From Sphingomonadales bacterium (GTDB lineage: Bacteria > Pseudomonadota > Alphaproteobacteria > Sphingomonadales > Sphingomonadaceae), in the NCBI GenBank assembly GCA_016704425.1, contig JADJAC010000002.1, positions 372,001 to 436,000 on the forward strand: DNA of 64,000 nucleotides, written 5' to 3'. The notes under the pieces are model-generated. The model was not told the DNA's origin and did not search any database. It was given only the letters and a program-made list of their open reading frames with translations. Within the stretch, counting starts at the first letter, position 1. Each line of letters begins with the position of its first letter. The translations under genes were made by a program, and so were the position numbers. This document shows positions 33,928-42,709 of this stretch, in pieces.

Positions 33928-34401
33928 CTACTCCTGCCCCAAACTTTCCCGCCACGCTTGAACATCTTCCGGTTGGGTTTCAAACGCTGGAACTCCCTCC
34001 GGAATAACAATCCACGGCTGCTTTTTCGATACCCACAGATGTCCCCTTGGCGAGAATCCCGATGCGTCATCGAGCGTACCCACCTTCAGGGTTATCTGAT
34101 CGTCGGTGTCTGGCGTACGGTGCCAAAGCCTTGACCCGCATATTTCGCAAAAGCAGGCCTGTTTGCGCTTTCCGCTGAAGGCTCTGGTCTCATAGGTTTT
34201 CACGCTCCCCGTGACGTTCAACTGCCCAAACGGGATCGCAATCGACATGGAAAATGCACTCGCCGACTGCTTTTTGCATTCCCCGCAATGACAGGCATAG
34301 GCAGCACGCAATGGACCCGAAACTGTGTAGCGAATGGCGCCGCACTGGCAACCGCCTGAGAGTTGGGTGTTCGAGGACATGGTGCGATTGCTCTGATTCA
34401 T
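33928..34401 (-). CDS. GFA-family (CENP-V/GFA domain) zinc protein
   Basis: 157 residues (150 if the internal ATG for MSSNTQL is used). Cysteines are in GGCQCGAIRY, CHCGECKKQS and CFCEICGSRLWH. It resembles the more common GFA subgroup with QITLKVGTLDDASG and the C-terminal W-rich tail. It is the upstream member of the tandem GFA pair and lies 3 bp below the DDAH-like gene on the same strand, so the four genes 35193-32735 may form one operon. Confidence 0.88.
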   Translation of the reverse strand: MNQSNRTMSSNTQLSGGCQCGAIRYTVSGPLRAAYACHCGECKKQSASAFSMSIAIPFGQLNVTGSVKTYETRAFSGKRKQACFCEICGSRLWHRTPDTDDQITLKVGTLDDASGFSPRGHLWVSKKQPWIVIPEGVPAFETQPEDVQAWRESLGQE

Positions 34402-34404
34402 GGC

Positions 34405-35193
34405 CTACAGGCGCGCGCGCCAGCGCAATGACATGCAGGAAAGGCCGGCATCGAGCTTGGCAATTTCAGTGACCGGAAGTGCTACGGTCTCAATCCCCAG
34501 GCGTTCGATCAAGTCTCTTGTCTTCGCCCAGTGTTGCCCGATCAGGACCCTTGACCCGACACGAAGGATGTTTGCCGCCCCCTCTTCTCCCTCAGGCGTA
34601 ACCAGTACGCGAAGAGAATTGAACGCGCCGCATCCTGCCATTTCGGGCACCGCGAGTACCGTTTCCTCATCGATCATCCCGCAGCCAGTCTTGAAGTGCA
34701 ATATCTTGGCCGGTGTCCGCTCAATCACCGCCTTCTTGCCAAGCCGCGACAAAAGGACCGCAAGTGACTCGGCCCCCTTGCGATCGGTACGGTGGGACAG
34801 GCCGATGATCACCGCATCCGGCGTGGCGAGAATGTCGCCCCCATCCGCACGACCTTCTTTCTGCGTGAGCACCGTATCAAAATGCCGTTGGAGCGCGGGC
34901 AGGAGCAAAGCGGCCTCCTCTGCCCGGCTTGGCGCCCCTGGTCTGAGCAGGATTGCACCTTCGCCAAATACCAGCGCCGCATCCTCAACAAAGACCGAAT
35001 CCGGATAGGCTTCCGCGGCCTCAAGCACGTCAACGGAAACTCCCGCATGCCGCAAGGCCGCAACATAGTTGTCATGCTCCATGTTCAGCCGTTCATAGTC
35101 GGGATCTGGGCCATCGCCGTCTCGCAGGCCGCTGATGACCGAATGACCAGGTTTCCGGACGATTGCTTGAGTGAAATCGAAGAAACCGGTCAT
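34405..35193 (-). CDS. Dimethylargininase-like (DDAH) amidinotransferase-fold hydrolase
   Basis: 262 residues. The guanidino-group hydrolase fold is shown by FVEDAALV (about 68-75), GRADGGDIL, the catalytic His in LHFKTGCGM and the catalytic Cys253 in LSCMSLR. The closest match by eye is N(G),N(G)-dimethylarginine dimethylaminohydrolase, which releases citrulline; arginine deiminase or other guanidino substrates remain possible. It lies 5 bp downstream of asd on the same strand. Confidence 0.85.
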   Translation of the reverse strand: MTGFFDFTQAIVRKPGHSVISGLRDGDGPDPDYERLNMEHDNYVAALRHAGVSVDVLEAAEAYPDSVFVEDAALVFGEGAILLRPGAPSRAEEAALLLPALQRHFDTVLTQKEGRADGGDILATPDAVIIGLSHRTDRKGAESLAVLLSRLGKKAVIERTPAKILHFKTGCGMIDEETVLAVPEMAGCGAFNSLRVLVTPEGEEGAANILRVGSRVLIGQHWAKTRDLIERLGIETVALPVTEIAKLDAGLSCMSLRWRARL

Positions 35194-35198
35194 TGCCG

Positions 35199-36224
35199 TC
35201 AGCCCTTCTTCAGATGGCGCCGTCCGAGTAATTCTGCGATCTGCACAGCGTTAAGCGCAGCGCCCTTGCGCAGATTGTCCGAGACGCACCAGAGCGCGAG
35301 GCCGTTTTCCACGGTCGGATCTTCGCGCACCCGGCTGACAAAGGTTGCATAGTCTCCAACGCATTCGACGGGCGTGACATATCCACCATTCTCCCGCTTG
35401 TCGACGAGCATCACACCGGGCGCTTCACGCAGAATCGATTGCGCCTTCTTCGCCGAAATCTCATTCTCGAATTCGACATGAAGCGCTTCCGAATGCCCAA
35501 CGAATACGGGCACGCGGACGCAGGTTGCGACGACCTTGATCTTGGGATCGAGGATCTTCTTGGTTTCGACGACCATCTTCCATTCTTCCTTGGTGAAGCC
35601 ATCATCAAGAAAGCTGTCGATATGCGGGATCACGTTGAAAGCGATCTGTTTGGTGAACTTCTTCGGTTCGGCCGGATCGCCCACAAATATGTTGCGTGAC
35701 TGCTCGAAAAGTTCGTCCATGCCTTCCTTGCCGGCTCCGGAAACGGACTGATACGTCGCCACGACAACGCGCGTGATCTTTGCTTCATCGTGCAGGGGCT
35801 TCAAGGCCACTACCATCTGCGCAGTCGAGCAATTGGGATTGGCGATGATATTGCGCGCCTTGTATCCGTCGATCGCGTCCGGGTTCACTTCCGGCACGAT
35901 GAGCGGCACATCCGGATCCATGCGATAGAGCGAGCTGTTGTCGATTACGACACATCCCGCAGCCGCAGAAATGGGGGCATATTTCTTTGTTGCTTCCGAA
36001 CCGATGGCGAACAGCGCGATATCCCATCCTGCCCAATCGAAATGCTCGATGTTCTGCACACGCAATTTCTTGCCGGTATCGCCGAATTCGATCTCGTCTC
36101 CAGTCGAGCGCGACGACGCGAGCACAGCAATCTCGTCGATGGGGAACTCCCGCTCTGCGAGGATGTTCAGCATTTCGCGGCCCACATTGCCCGTGGCGCC
36201 TGCAACAACAACTCGGTAGCCCAT
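35199..36224 (-). CDS. asd: Aspartate-semialdehyde dehydrogenase
   Basis: Reduces aspartyl phosphate with NADPH in the lysine / threonine / methionine and diaminopimelate pathway. 341 residues. The N-terminal NADP fold has GATGNVGREML; the nucleophile is C132 in NPNCSTAQM; the acid/base His lies near VPVFVGHSEALH. dapF (41903) for the same lysine / peptidoglycan branch is a few kb away. It is separated from rplS by a terminator. Confidence 0.97.
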   Translation of the reverse strand: MGYRVVVAGATGNVGREMLNILAEREFPIDEIAVLASSRSTGDEIEFGDTGKKLRVQNIEHFDWAGWDIALFAIGSEATKKYAPISAAAGCVVIDNSSLYRMDPDVPLIVPEVNPDAIDGYKARNIIANPNCSTAQMVVALKPLHDEAKITRVVVATYQSVSGAGKEGMDELFEQSRNIFVGDPAEPKKFTKQIAFNVIPHIDSFLDDGFTKEEWKMVVETKKILDPKIKVVATCVRVPVFVGHSEALHVEFENEISAKKAQSILREAPGVMLVDKRENGGYVTPVECVGDYATFVSRVREDPTVENGLALWCVSDNLRKGAALNAVQIAELLGRRHLKKG

Positions 36225-36254
36225 GATGTCTTCCTTCAGTCTTCAACTCAAAAG

Positions 36255-36289
36255 AAAGGGCCGGAACCCTGTGTGGATCCCGGCCCTTT
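36255..36289 (-). terminator. Terminator of the rpsP-rplS operon
   Basis: A hairpin with arms AAAGGGCCGG (36255-36264) and CCGGCCCTTT (36280-36289), 15-base loop, between rplS and asd. Read on the minus strand, the arm is followed by CTTTTG, a short T-rich tail, so it ends the rplS transcript; asd would then have its own promoter in the 94-bp gap. Confidence 0.75.
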
Positions 36290-36318
36290 CGGTCATTCGT
36301 TTGTTCAAACGCGCGGGA

Positions 36319-36720
36319 TCAGGCCTCTTCAGCCACAGTTTTCGCGGTGTCAGTAATTCGCGTGTCGCGACGTTCGGCGATACGCGCCGATTTGCCGCGG
36401 CGACCACGCAGATAATAGAGCTTCGCACGACGCACGGCGCCCTTGCGGACGACTTCGATGCTGTCGATGTTGGGCGAATAGAGCGGGAACACGCGTTCCA
36501 CGCCTTCACCGAACGAAATCTTGCGAACCGTGAAGTTCGAACCCATGCCCTTGTTCGAACGCGCGATGCACACGCCTTCATAGTTCTGGACGCGGGTGCG
36601 TTCGCCTTCAACCACACGCACGCCAACCTTCAGCGTATCGCCCGGGCGAAAGTCCGGCACCTTCTTGTTTGCGGTCAATTTTGCGATCTGTTCCGCTTCG
36701 ATCGTCTGAATGAGGTTCAT
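36319..36720 (-). CDS. rplS: 50S ribosomal protein L19
   Basis: 133 residues from the ATG at 36720 (MNLIQTIEAEQIAKL). The body has VRVVEGERTRVQNYEG, the GMGSNFTVRKISFGEGVERVFPLYSPNI strand region and the YYLRGRRGKSARI tail of L19, which sits at the 30S-50S interface. It follows trmD with its start 5 bp before the trmD stop codon region, completing the rpsP-rimM-trmD-rplS order. Confidence 0.97.
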   Translation of the reverse strand: MNLIQTIEAEQIAKLTANKKVPDFRPGDTLKVGVRVVEGERTRVQNYEGVCIARSNKGMGSNFTVRKISFGEGVERVFPLYSPNIDSIEVVRKGAVRRAKLYYLRGRRGKSARIAERRDTRITDTAKTVAEEA

Positions 36721-36724
36721 TGCC

Positions 36725-37468
36725 TCACTTATCCTTCTTAGTCTTCCGCCGCGCGCCAGAGGCAGGCTGGTCCCGAGCTCCCTCATGGCGCTCCCAAAGG
36801 TCCGGCCTGCGTAACCGTGTATCATCCTCCGCCCGTTGTTTTCGCCAGGCGGCGATCTTCGCATGATCCCCCGATCGCAGCACTTCGGGGATCGTGCGCC
36901 CTTCCCACTCAGCAGGTCGGGTATAGTGCGGATATTCTAACAGTCCGTTTTCAAAGGACTCTTCGAAACCGCTTGAAGCCGCGCCCATTACGCCGGGAAG
37001 CAGGCGAATGCAAGCGTCCAGAAGCATCAGCGCTGCAGGCTCTCCGCCGGACAGGACGATGTCCCCCATCGACACTTCTTCAATAGGGCGTGCCTCGAAG
37101 ATCCGCTCGTCAAAGCCCTCAAAACGGCCGCACAGGATCGTCACGCCGGGGCCCGTCGCGAGCTCGCGAACGCGCGCCTGCGTGATAGGGGCGCCGCGCG
37201 GGGTCATGGCGAGAATAGGCGCGTCTGGCAGGGCCGTGAGAGCATGGTCGACAGCGGAGGCAAGAACATCGACCCGCAGGACCATCCCTGCTCCCCCACC
37301 CGCTGGCGTATCATCAACCGTGCGATGCTTGTCGGTGGCGAAATCGCGAATCTGGATCGGGGAGCAGGACCACACACCTTCCTCCAGCGCGCGACCTGCG
37401 ATGGAGACACCCAGGGGGCCAGGAAACATTTCCGGGTAAAGGGTCAGGATTTGCGCGCGGAAGGTCAT
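36725..37468 (-). CDS. trmD: tRNA (guanine-N1)-methyltransferase
   Basis: Methylates G37 next to the anticodon and prevents frameshifting. 247 residues. The SPOUT core shows LTLYPEMFPGPLG at the start, GAGMVLRVDVL, CGRFEGFDERI, and IGDIVLSGGEPAAL-like sequence (here MGDIVLSGGE) that binds SAM in the trefoil knot. It overlaps rimM by 4 bp. Confidence 0.97.
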   Translation of the reverse strand: MTFRAQILTLYPEMFPGPLGVSIAGRALEEGVWSCSPIQIRDFATDKHRTVDDTPAGGGAGMVLRVDVLASAVDHALTALPDAPILAMTPRGAPITQARVRELATGPGVTILCGRFEGFDERIFEARPIEEVSMGDIVLSGGEPAALMLLDACIRLLPGVMGAASSGFEESFENGLLEYPHYTRPAEWEGRTIPEVLRSGDHAKIAAWRKQRAEDDTRLRRPDLWERHEGARDQPASGARRKTKKDK

Positions 37469-37944
37469 GCAACAAAGGCTGCGTCAATGACGATGCGACT
37501 GCCCCATTCGGGTACCGCCTCCACCTTCATCGGCACCATGAAGCGCTTTCCATCGGGCCTTTCGACCTCGATCACATCGCCAGCACCGAAATTTTCGACA
37601 GCCACGCACAACCCAAGGTCTGCGCCCTCTGTCGAGACGCAAGGAAGGCCAATCAGGTCAGTGTGATAATATTCGCCTTCGGCCAACGGCGGAAGGGCAT
37701 CGCGCGGCACAGTCAGTGCCGTGCCGCGCAGCGCATCGGCGGCATTGCGGTCCGCCACTTCGGCGAAGCGCGCGATCGCGCCATTGTTGCCGGGGCGCAG
37801 GCTCTTGAGCGTCAGGGCTCCATCATTGAAGCTCTTGTGTGCTGTCAGGCTCTCAAGCCCTTCGGCAAAGAGTTTCAGTCGCACCTCCCCCGTCACGCCG
37901 TGCGCACCAATGATGGCGGCAAGTGTGACGGGGCGGTGAGGCAA
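37465..37944 (-). CDS. rimM: 16S rRNA processing protein RimM
   Basis: 159 residues: the N-terminal RimM domain opens with LAAIIGAHGVTGEVRLK and the C-terminal PRC-barrel includes YYHTDLIGLPCVS and VPEWGSRIVIDAAFV. It assists 30S head assembly by binding S19. It lies 3 bp after rpsP and overlaps trmD by 4 bp. Confidence 0.95.
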   Translation of the reverse strand: MPHRPVTLAAIIGAHGVTGEVRLKLFAEGLESLTAHKSFNDGALTLKSLRPGNNGAIARFAEVADRNAADALRGTALTVPRDALPPLAEGEYYHTDLIGLPCVSTEGADLGLCVAVENFGAGDVIEVERPDGKRFMVPMKVEAVPEWGSRIVIDAAFVA

Positions 37945-37947
37945 GGC

Positions 37948-38511
37948 TTAACCCTCGGCCTTTTCCTCGGCAGCCTCTTCAGCGGCAGGGGCTTCTTCGG
38001 CTGCAACGTCAGCTGAAGGCGTTGCTTCTTCAGCTGCAGGAGCTTCCTCGGCCGCAGCCTCGACAGGCGCGGCCTCTTCGGCTGCAACTTCAGCAGGAGC
38101 CTCTTCTGCGGCGACTTCCTCAACTGCTTCGGGCTCTGGCGCTGCTGCAGCAGCGGCTGCCGCCTCGGCAGCTTCCTCAGCCTTCTTGGCTTGTTCTTCA
38201 AGACGCTCGAGCGCCTTTTCGCCTGGCTTGCCCTTGTTGGGGTTGTTGCGCGCTGCGCGCTCACGGAGGCCTGCCGCATCAAGGAAACGAGCAACGCGAT
38301 CTGTAGGCTGCGCACCAACCCCCAGCCAATGTTTGGCGCGATCGGCATCAAGCGTGATGCGCTTGGCGTCGTCCTTGGCGAGAAGTGGATTGTAGGTGCC
38401 AATCTTCTCGATGAAATTGCCGTCGCGCGGGCTGCGGGCGTCTGCAACCACGATCCTGTAATACGGACGCTTCTTCGAACCGCCACGCGACAAACGAATT
38501 GAAACTGCCAT
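37948..38511 (-). CDS. rpsP: 30S ribosomal protein S16 with a long Ala/Glu tail
   Basis: 187 residues, about twice the usual 80-90. Residues 1-85 are a normal S16 (MAVSIRLSRGGSKKRPYYRI, RFLDAAGL). From about residue 95 the protein becomes low-complexity and acidic, with repeats of AAEEAPAEE-type units to the end. Such tails are known in sphingomonads and some other alphaproteobacteria; their role is not established. It heads the rimM-trmD-rplS operon, 26 bp downstream of ffh. Confidence 0.95.
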   Translation of the reverse strand: MAVSIRLSRGGSKKRPYYRIVVADARSPRDGNFIEKIGTYNPLLAKDDAKRITLDADRAKHWLGVGAQPTDRVARFLDAAGLRERAARNNPNKGKPGEKALERLEEQAKKAEEAAEAAAAAAAAPEPEAVEEVAAEEAPAEVAAEEAAPVEAAAEEAPAAEEATPSADVAAEEAPAAEEAAEEKAEG

Positions 38512-38537
38512 TTTTGTCTTCCTTTGTTGAACTGAAA

Positions 38538-39953
38538 TTATCGTTTGAACATGCCAGGCGGCAGGCCGGGAATGCCACCCGGAGCCCCACCACCCATCAA
38601 TCCTCCGAGCCCGCCGCCCTTGCCAAGCAGCGCGCCCAAACCCTTCATCCCGCCCATCTTGCGGAGCCGCTTCATTGCCGTGCCCATCTCCTGGTGCATC
38701 TTGAGCAGCTTGTTCACGTCCTGCACGGTCGTCCCGGACCCGTTGGCGATGCGGATCTTGCGCTTGGCATTGACCAGCTCGGGTTTGACCCGCTCCTTGG
38801 GTGTCATTGAACCGATCATCGCGTCCATACGGATCAGAATACGGTCGTCGACACCCGACTGCGCCATAGCGGCCTGCGCCTTTTTCATGCCCGGCATCAT
38901 GCCCATCAAGGCCCCCATGCCGCCCATGCGCCGCATCTGGCCCAATTGCGCGCGCAGGTCGTTCATGTCGAACTGGCCTTTGGCCATTTTGGCTGCGAGC
39001 GCTTCGGCTTCATCCTGCTGGATTGTCTCGGCGGCACGCTCGACGAGGCTGACAACGTCGCCCATGCCAAGAATGCGGCCTGCGACGCGCTCCGGATGGA
39101 AGACATCCAGCCCGTCGAGCTTTTCGCCTGTGCCGACGAATTTGATCGGCTTGCCGGTGACAGCACGCATCGAAAGCGCAGCGCCACCGCGCGCGTCGCC
39201 ATCCATGCGCGTCAGCACGACGCCCGTCAGCGAAACCTGTTCGCCGAATGATTTCGCGACATTGACCGCGTCCTGACCGGTCAGTGCATCGACAACGAGA
39301 AGAACCTCGGCGGGCGAAGAAACCTGCGCGACAGCCTTCATCTCGTCCATCAGCTGGGCATCGACATGAAGGCGCCCGGCAGTATCAAGCATCAGGACAT
39401 CAAAGCCTTGAAGCTTCGCGGCCTGCATTGCACGTTTTGCAATATCGACAGGTTGCTGGCCGGCAACGATTGGAAGCGTTGCAACGCCAATCTGCTCACC
39501 CAGCACCGCTAGCTGTTCCTGCGCCGCCGGACGATTGACGTCGAGCGAGGCCATCAGGACCTTCTTGCGATCCTTTTCAGAGAGCTTCTTCGCAATCTTG
39601 GCCGTTGTCGTCGTCTTGCCCGAGCCTTGCAGACCGACCATCATGATGATCGCAGGTGGCGTTACAGCGAGCTCAAGTTCAGCAGCCTCGCTGCCGAGCA
39701 TTTCGACGAGCGCATCGTTGACGATCTTGACGACCTGCTGGCCGGGCGTGATCGATTTCAGAACCGACTGGCCAACAGCCTTGTCGGTCACGCCGTCGAT
39801 AAATGAGCGCACAACAGGCAGCGCGACATCCGCTTCGAGAAGCGCGATCCGCACCTCTCGCATGGCTTCGCGCACATCGGATTCGTTGAGCGCACCACGA
39901 CCACGCAGCCGGTCAAAGACCCCGCCCAGCCGATCGCTCAAACTCTCGAACAT
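38538..39953 (-). CDS. ffh: Signal recognition particle protein Ffh
   Basis: 471 residues. The N domain and G domain carry GLQGSGKTTT (P-loop, about 107-116), DTAGRL, and TRMDGDARGG; the C-terminal M domain is Met/Gly-rich (MGGMGALMGMMPG and a GGM tail) and binds signal peptides and 4.5S RNA. FtsY, its receptor, is at 43887. It is upstream of rpsP on the same strand. Confidence 0.97.
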   Translation of the reverse strand: MFESLSDRLGGVFDRLRGRGALNESDVREAMREVRIALLEADVALPVVRSFIDGVTDKAVGQSVLKSITPGQQVVKIVNDALVEMLGSEAAELELAVTPPAIIMMVGLQGSGKTTTTAKIAKKLSEKDRKKVLMASLDVNRPAAQEQLAVLGEQIGVATLPIVAGQQPVDIAKRAMQAAKLQGFDVLMLDTAGRLHVDAQLMDEMKAVAQVSSPAEVLLVVDALTGQDAVNVAKSFGEQVSLTGVVLTRMDGDARGGAALSMRAVTGKPIKFVGTGEKLDGLDVFHPERVAGRILGMGDVVSLVERAAETIQQDEAEALAAKMAKGQFDMNDLRAQLGQMRRMGGMGALMGMMPGMKKAQAAMAQSGVDDRILIRMDAMIGSMTPKERVKPELVNAKRKIRIANGSGTTVQDVNKLLKMHQEMGTAMKRLRKMGGMKGLGALLGKGGGLGGLMGGGAPGGIPGLPPGMFKR

Positions 39954-40187
39954 CTGTTCGCTCCGTGCTCAAAGGCCCAAAACACAAAGCGCCGGCGGAC
40001 GAAACCTCGTCGGCCAGCGTCGCCCTCGGGCGGCCAAATTCATGCTTTCCGCTTGAAAAGCTTGGGGGCGCCTAACGAAAGATGCGGCGAAGGTCAATCA
40101 GTCGCGGCTACTATTCGCCTTAACGCCTTCTTCATTCACCCAAATTAGTCTGATCGTTCATAAACTCACACTGGGGGCAAAACGACA
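39954..40187. other. Intergenic region between ffh and the GGDEF-EAL gene
   Basis: 234 bp that must hold the divergent promoters of ffh-rpsP (minus) and the c-di-GMP gene (plus). I see a GC-rich stretch near ffh with partial inverted symmetry around 39990-40015 and an AT-richer part around 40100-40165 but no clear -35/-10 pairs, small gene or RNA. Confidence 0.4.
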
Positions 40188-41852
40188 GTGCGAATGATGC
40201 TCATGCGCGGAGAGGCTGCTGGCGACACAGCCACGCGAGCCGCCCAGAAGGATATCTTCACCGGGGCCGTCGTCATTGCCGCGATCATCATGTTCGTCGG
40301 GACTGGCACGTCCGCGCTGACGTCTACCATAGACATCATCAGCGGCGTGGGCGGCGGAAGTGACCGCACACTGACAATCGCACTCATCCTGAACATCGCG
40401 CTCATTCTATTCGGCTGGCGGCGCTACAATGACCTTTCGACCGAAATCGAAGAGCGAAAGGCGGCCGAAGAAAGGGCTCGCAGTCTTGCACTCCGTGATC
40501 CGCTGACGGGGTTTCACAATCGCCGATCGCTCATCGAAAACGGCGCTGACATGCTCGCCAAAGCCGCGCGCCGCGACAAGTCGGTGGCCATGCTCCTCCT
40601 CGACCTCGACCACTTCAAGAATGTCAACGACATGCATGGTCATGCCGTCGGCGATGCGCTCCTGCGGGCAGTCGCCGCCGAAATTGCCAAGCTGATGCCT
40701 CCGAATTCCATTGCATCAAGGCTTGGTGGTGACGAATTCGCATGCTGCTTCATGTTCGACCTGGCCAATCGAGAAATTGTGGATCGCGTCGCCGATGCTG
40801 TCGTGACCCGGCTGTCGCAACCATTCGACGCCGATGGAATCTTTGCGCACATCAGCGTTTCGCTTGGCATAGCACATTCGGCGGGTGATTGCGCGGATGT
40901 TGATGCGCTTATGCGGCGCGCGGACATCGCCATGTATGCGGCCAAACACCAAGGCCGAAACCGCACCGCGTGGTTCGACACATCGATGGAGCTTGCCCTG
41001 CAACAGCGCAACGATACCGAAAACGGTATGCGCAGCGGCATACCCGTTGGCGAGTTTGTTCCCTATTTCGAACAACAGATAGACCTTACCACCGGGAGAC
41101 TAGGCGGTTTCGAAATGCTCGCACGCTGGGAGCATCCCACCCGCGGGACAATCCAGCCGGACCAGTTTATCGCGATTGCCGAAGAAACCGGCATGATCGC
41201 CGATCTTTCCATTTCGGTGATGCGCCAGGCGCTGCTGGAAGCCAAAGGCTGGGACCCGTCACTGATCGTGTCAGTCAATATCTCGCCAGCCCAGCTGAAA
41301 GATCCATGGCTCGCACAGAAGATCGTCAAGCTTCTGGTTGAAACCGGGTATCCGGCAAACCGCCTGGAAATCGAAATCACCGAAACATCCCTGTTCGAAA
41401 ATCTCGCGCTTGCCCAATCGATCGTCGGTAGCCTCAAGAACCAGGGTATCCGGCTTGCGCTCGACGATTTCGGTACTGGGTACAGTTCGCTCGCTCATTT
41501 GCGTGCGCTTCCCTTTGACCGAATCAAGATCGACAAGAGCTTCGTTGTCTCAATCCTCGACAATCCCGAAAGCGCAGCAATCGTCAATGCGATCACCCGG
41601 CTTGGCGACAGTCTCGGCCTTTCCGTGACAGCCGAGGGAATCGAAAATGCCGCAATCGAAGAACGGTTGCGCCAGCTTGGCTGCCACAAGGGACAGGGTT
41701 GGCATTTTGGCAAGCCAATGTCGATCGGGCAGACCCGGATGCTGCTAGCAGAACGCAACCTGCTCCCGTCGATACGCGCCGAAGCGCAAGACGCAACCCG
41801 GATGGATACGAGCCCCATGTCGCTGCCGGATGAGTTCCGCAAACAGGCCTGA
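40188..41852 (+). CDS. Membrane GGDEF-EAL protein (c-di-GMP turnover)
   Basis: 554 residues from a GTG at 40188 (or the ATG at 40194). Two membrane helices (about 24-45 and 63-80) precede a diguanylate cyclase domain (about 92-255) with an intact RLGGDEF and DLDHFKNVND, so synthesis is possible. The EAL domain (about 262-515) has ITETSLF, DDFGTGYSS and KIDKSFV, but the signature EAL is changed to EML (GFEMLARWEHP), a conservative change that may keep activity. It probably both makes and breaks c-di-GMP at the membrane. Confidence 0.92.
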   Translation: MRMMLMRGEAAGDTATRAAQKDIFTGAVVIAAIIMFVGTGTSALTSTIDIISGVGGGSDRTLTIALILNIALILFGWRRYNDLSTEIEERKAAEERARSLALRDPLTGFHNRRSLIENGADMLAKAARRDKSVAMLLLDLDHFKNVNDMHGHAVGDALLRAVAAEIAKLMPPNSIASRLGGDEFACCFMFDLANREIVDRVADAVVTRLSQPFDADGIFAHISVSLGIAHSAGDCADVDALMRRADIAMYAAKHQGRNRTAWFDTSMELALQQRNDTENGMRSGIPVGEFVPYFEQQIDLTTGRLGGFEMLARWEHPTRGTIQPDQFIAIAEETGMIADLSISVMRQALLEAKGWDPSLIVSVNISPAQLKDPWLAQKIVKLLVETGYPANRLEIEITETSLFENLALAQSIVGSLKNQGIRLALDDFGTGYSSLAHLRALPFDRIKIDKSFVVSILDNPESAAIVNAITRLGDSLGLSVTAEGIENAAIEERLRQLGCHKGQGWHFGKPMSIGQTRMLLAERNLLPSIRAEAQDATRMDTSPMSLPDEFRKQA

Positions 41853-41902
41853 ACTTTCCGGGTTCGCACTTTTGCGCAGCTTGGGCTAAGCGCTTCCGCG
41901 AT

Positions 41903-42709
41903 ATGAAGACGCGGTTCCACAAGATGCACGGTCTCGGCAATGATTTTGTCGTTATCGATGCGCGTGATGCAGCCGTTGCAATGACCGCAGCGCGCGCTCA
42001 TGCGATTGCGGACCGGCGGACGGGCATCGGTTGCGACCAACTGATCTTGCTCGAACCGTCGCAGGTCGCGGACGTGAAGATGCGAATCTTTAACGCCGAT
42101 GGTGGAGAAGTCGAAGCATGCGGGAACGCGACCCGCTGCATTGCAACTTTGTTGAACAAACCAGCAGCAATCGAAACTCTTGGGGGAATCCTCCAGACCA
42201 TACCCGGCGATTCCGGTGCCACTGTGACGTTGCTTCCGCCCGCCTTCGACTGGGAGCTGATCCCGCTCGCCATGCCAATGGACACCCGCGATATGCCCGT
42301 AAGCTGGGAAGAACTGGCGCGACCAGCTGCTGTAAATGTCGGGAACCCGCACGTTGTTTTCTTTGTTCCAGATTGTGATGCGGTCGATCTCGAAATGCTT
42401 GGCCCGATCATCGAGCACGATCCGCTCTTCCCGGAGCGCGTCAACGTCAACGTGGCAAGCCTTGATGGCGAAAACCATCTCAAGCTGCGGGTATGGGAAC
42501 GCGGCGTCGGCCTGACACGCGCATGCGGGACTGGCGCCTGTGCAACGGCAGTCGCTGCCGTTCGCGCCGGCCTCGTGCGGTCGCCGGTCTGCGTCTCGCT
42601 GCCCGGAGGAGATCTCGACATTACCTGGGAAGACGGCAACGCAATCCAGATGACCGGTCCGGCAACACACGTGTTCACTGGCGAGGCCGACTGGGGCAAT
42701 TTCGGTTGA
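41903..42709 (+). CDS. dapF: Diaminopimelate epimerase
   Basis: Converts LL- to meso-diaminopimelate for lysine and peptidoglycan. 268 residues. The two catalytic cysteines are in EACGNATRC and RACGTGACA; FHKMHGLGNDF is the family start. It overlaps mtaB by 4 bp. Confidence 0.97.
   Translation: MKTRFHKMHGLGNDFVVIDARDAAVAMTAARAHAIADRRTGIGCDQLILLEPSQVADVKMRIFNADGGEVEACGNATRCIATLLNKPAAIETLGGILQTIPGDSGATVTLLPPAFDWELIPLAMPMDTRDMPVSWEELARPAAVNVGNPHVVFFVPDCDAVDLEMLGPIIEHDPLFPERVNVNVASLDGENHLKLRVWERGVGLTRACGTGACATAVAAVRAGLVRSPVCVSLPGGDLDITWEDGNAIQMTGPATHVFTGEADWGNFG

Noticed and set aside
41495..42670. 391-residue open frame on the minus strand
   Set aside because: Antisense to the GGDEF-EAL and dapF genes; no recognisable protein.
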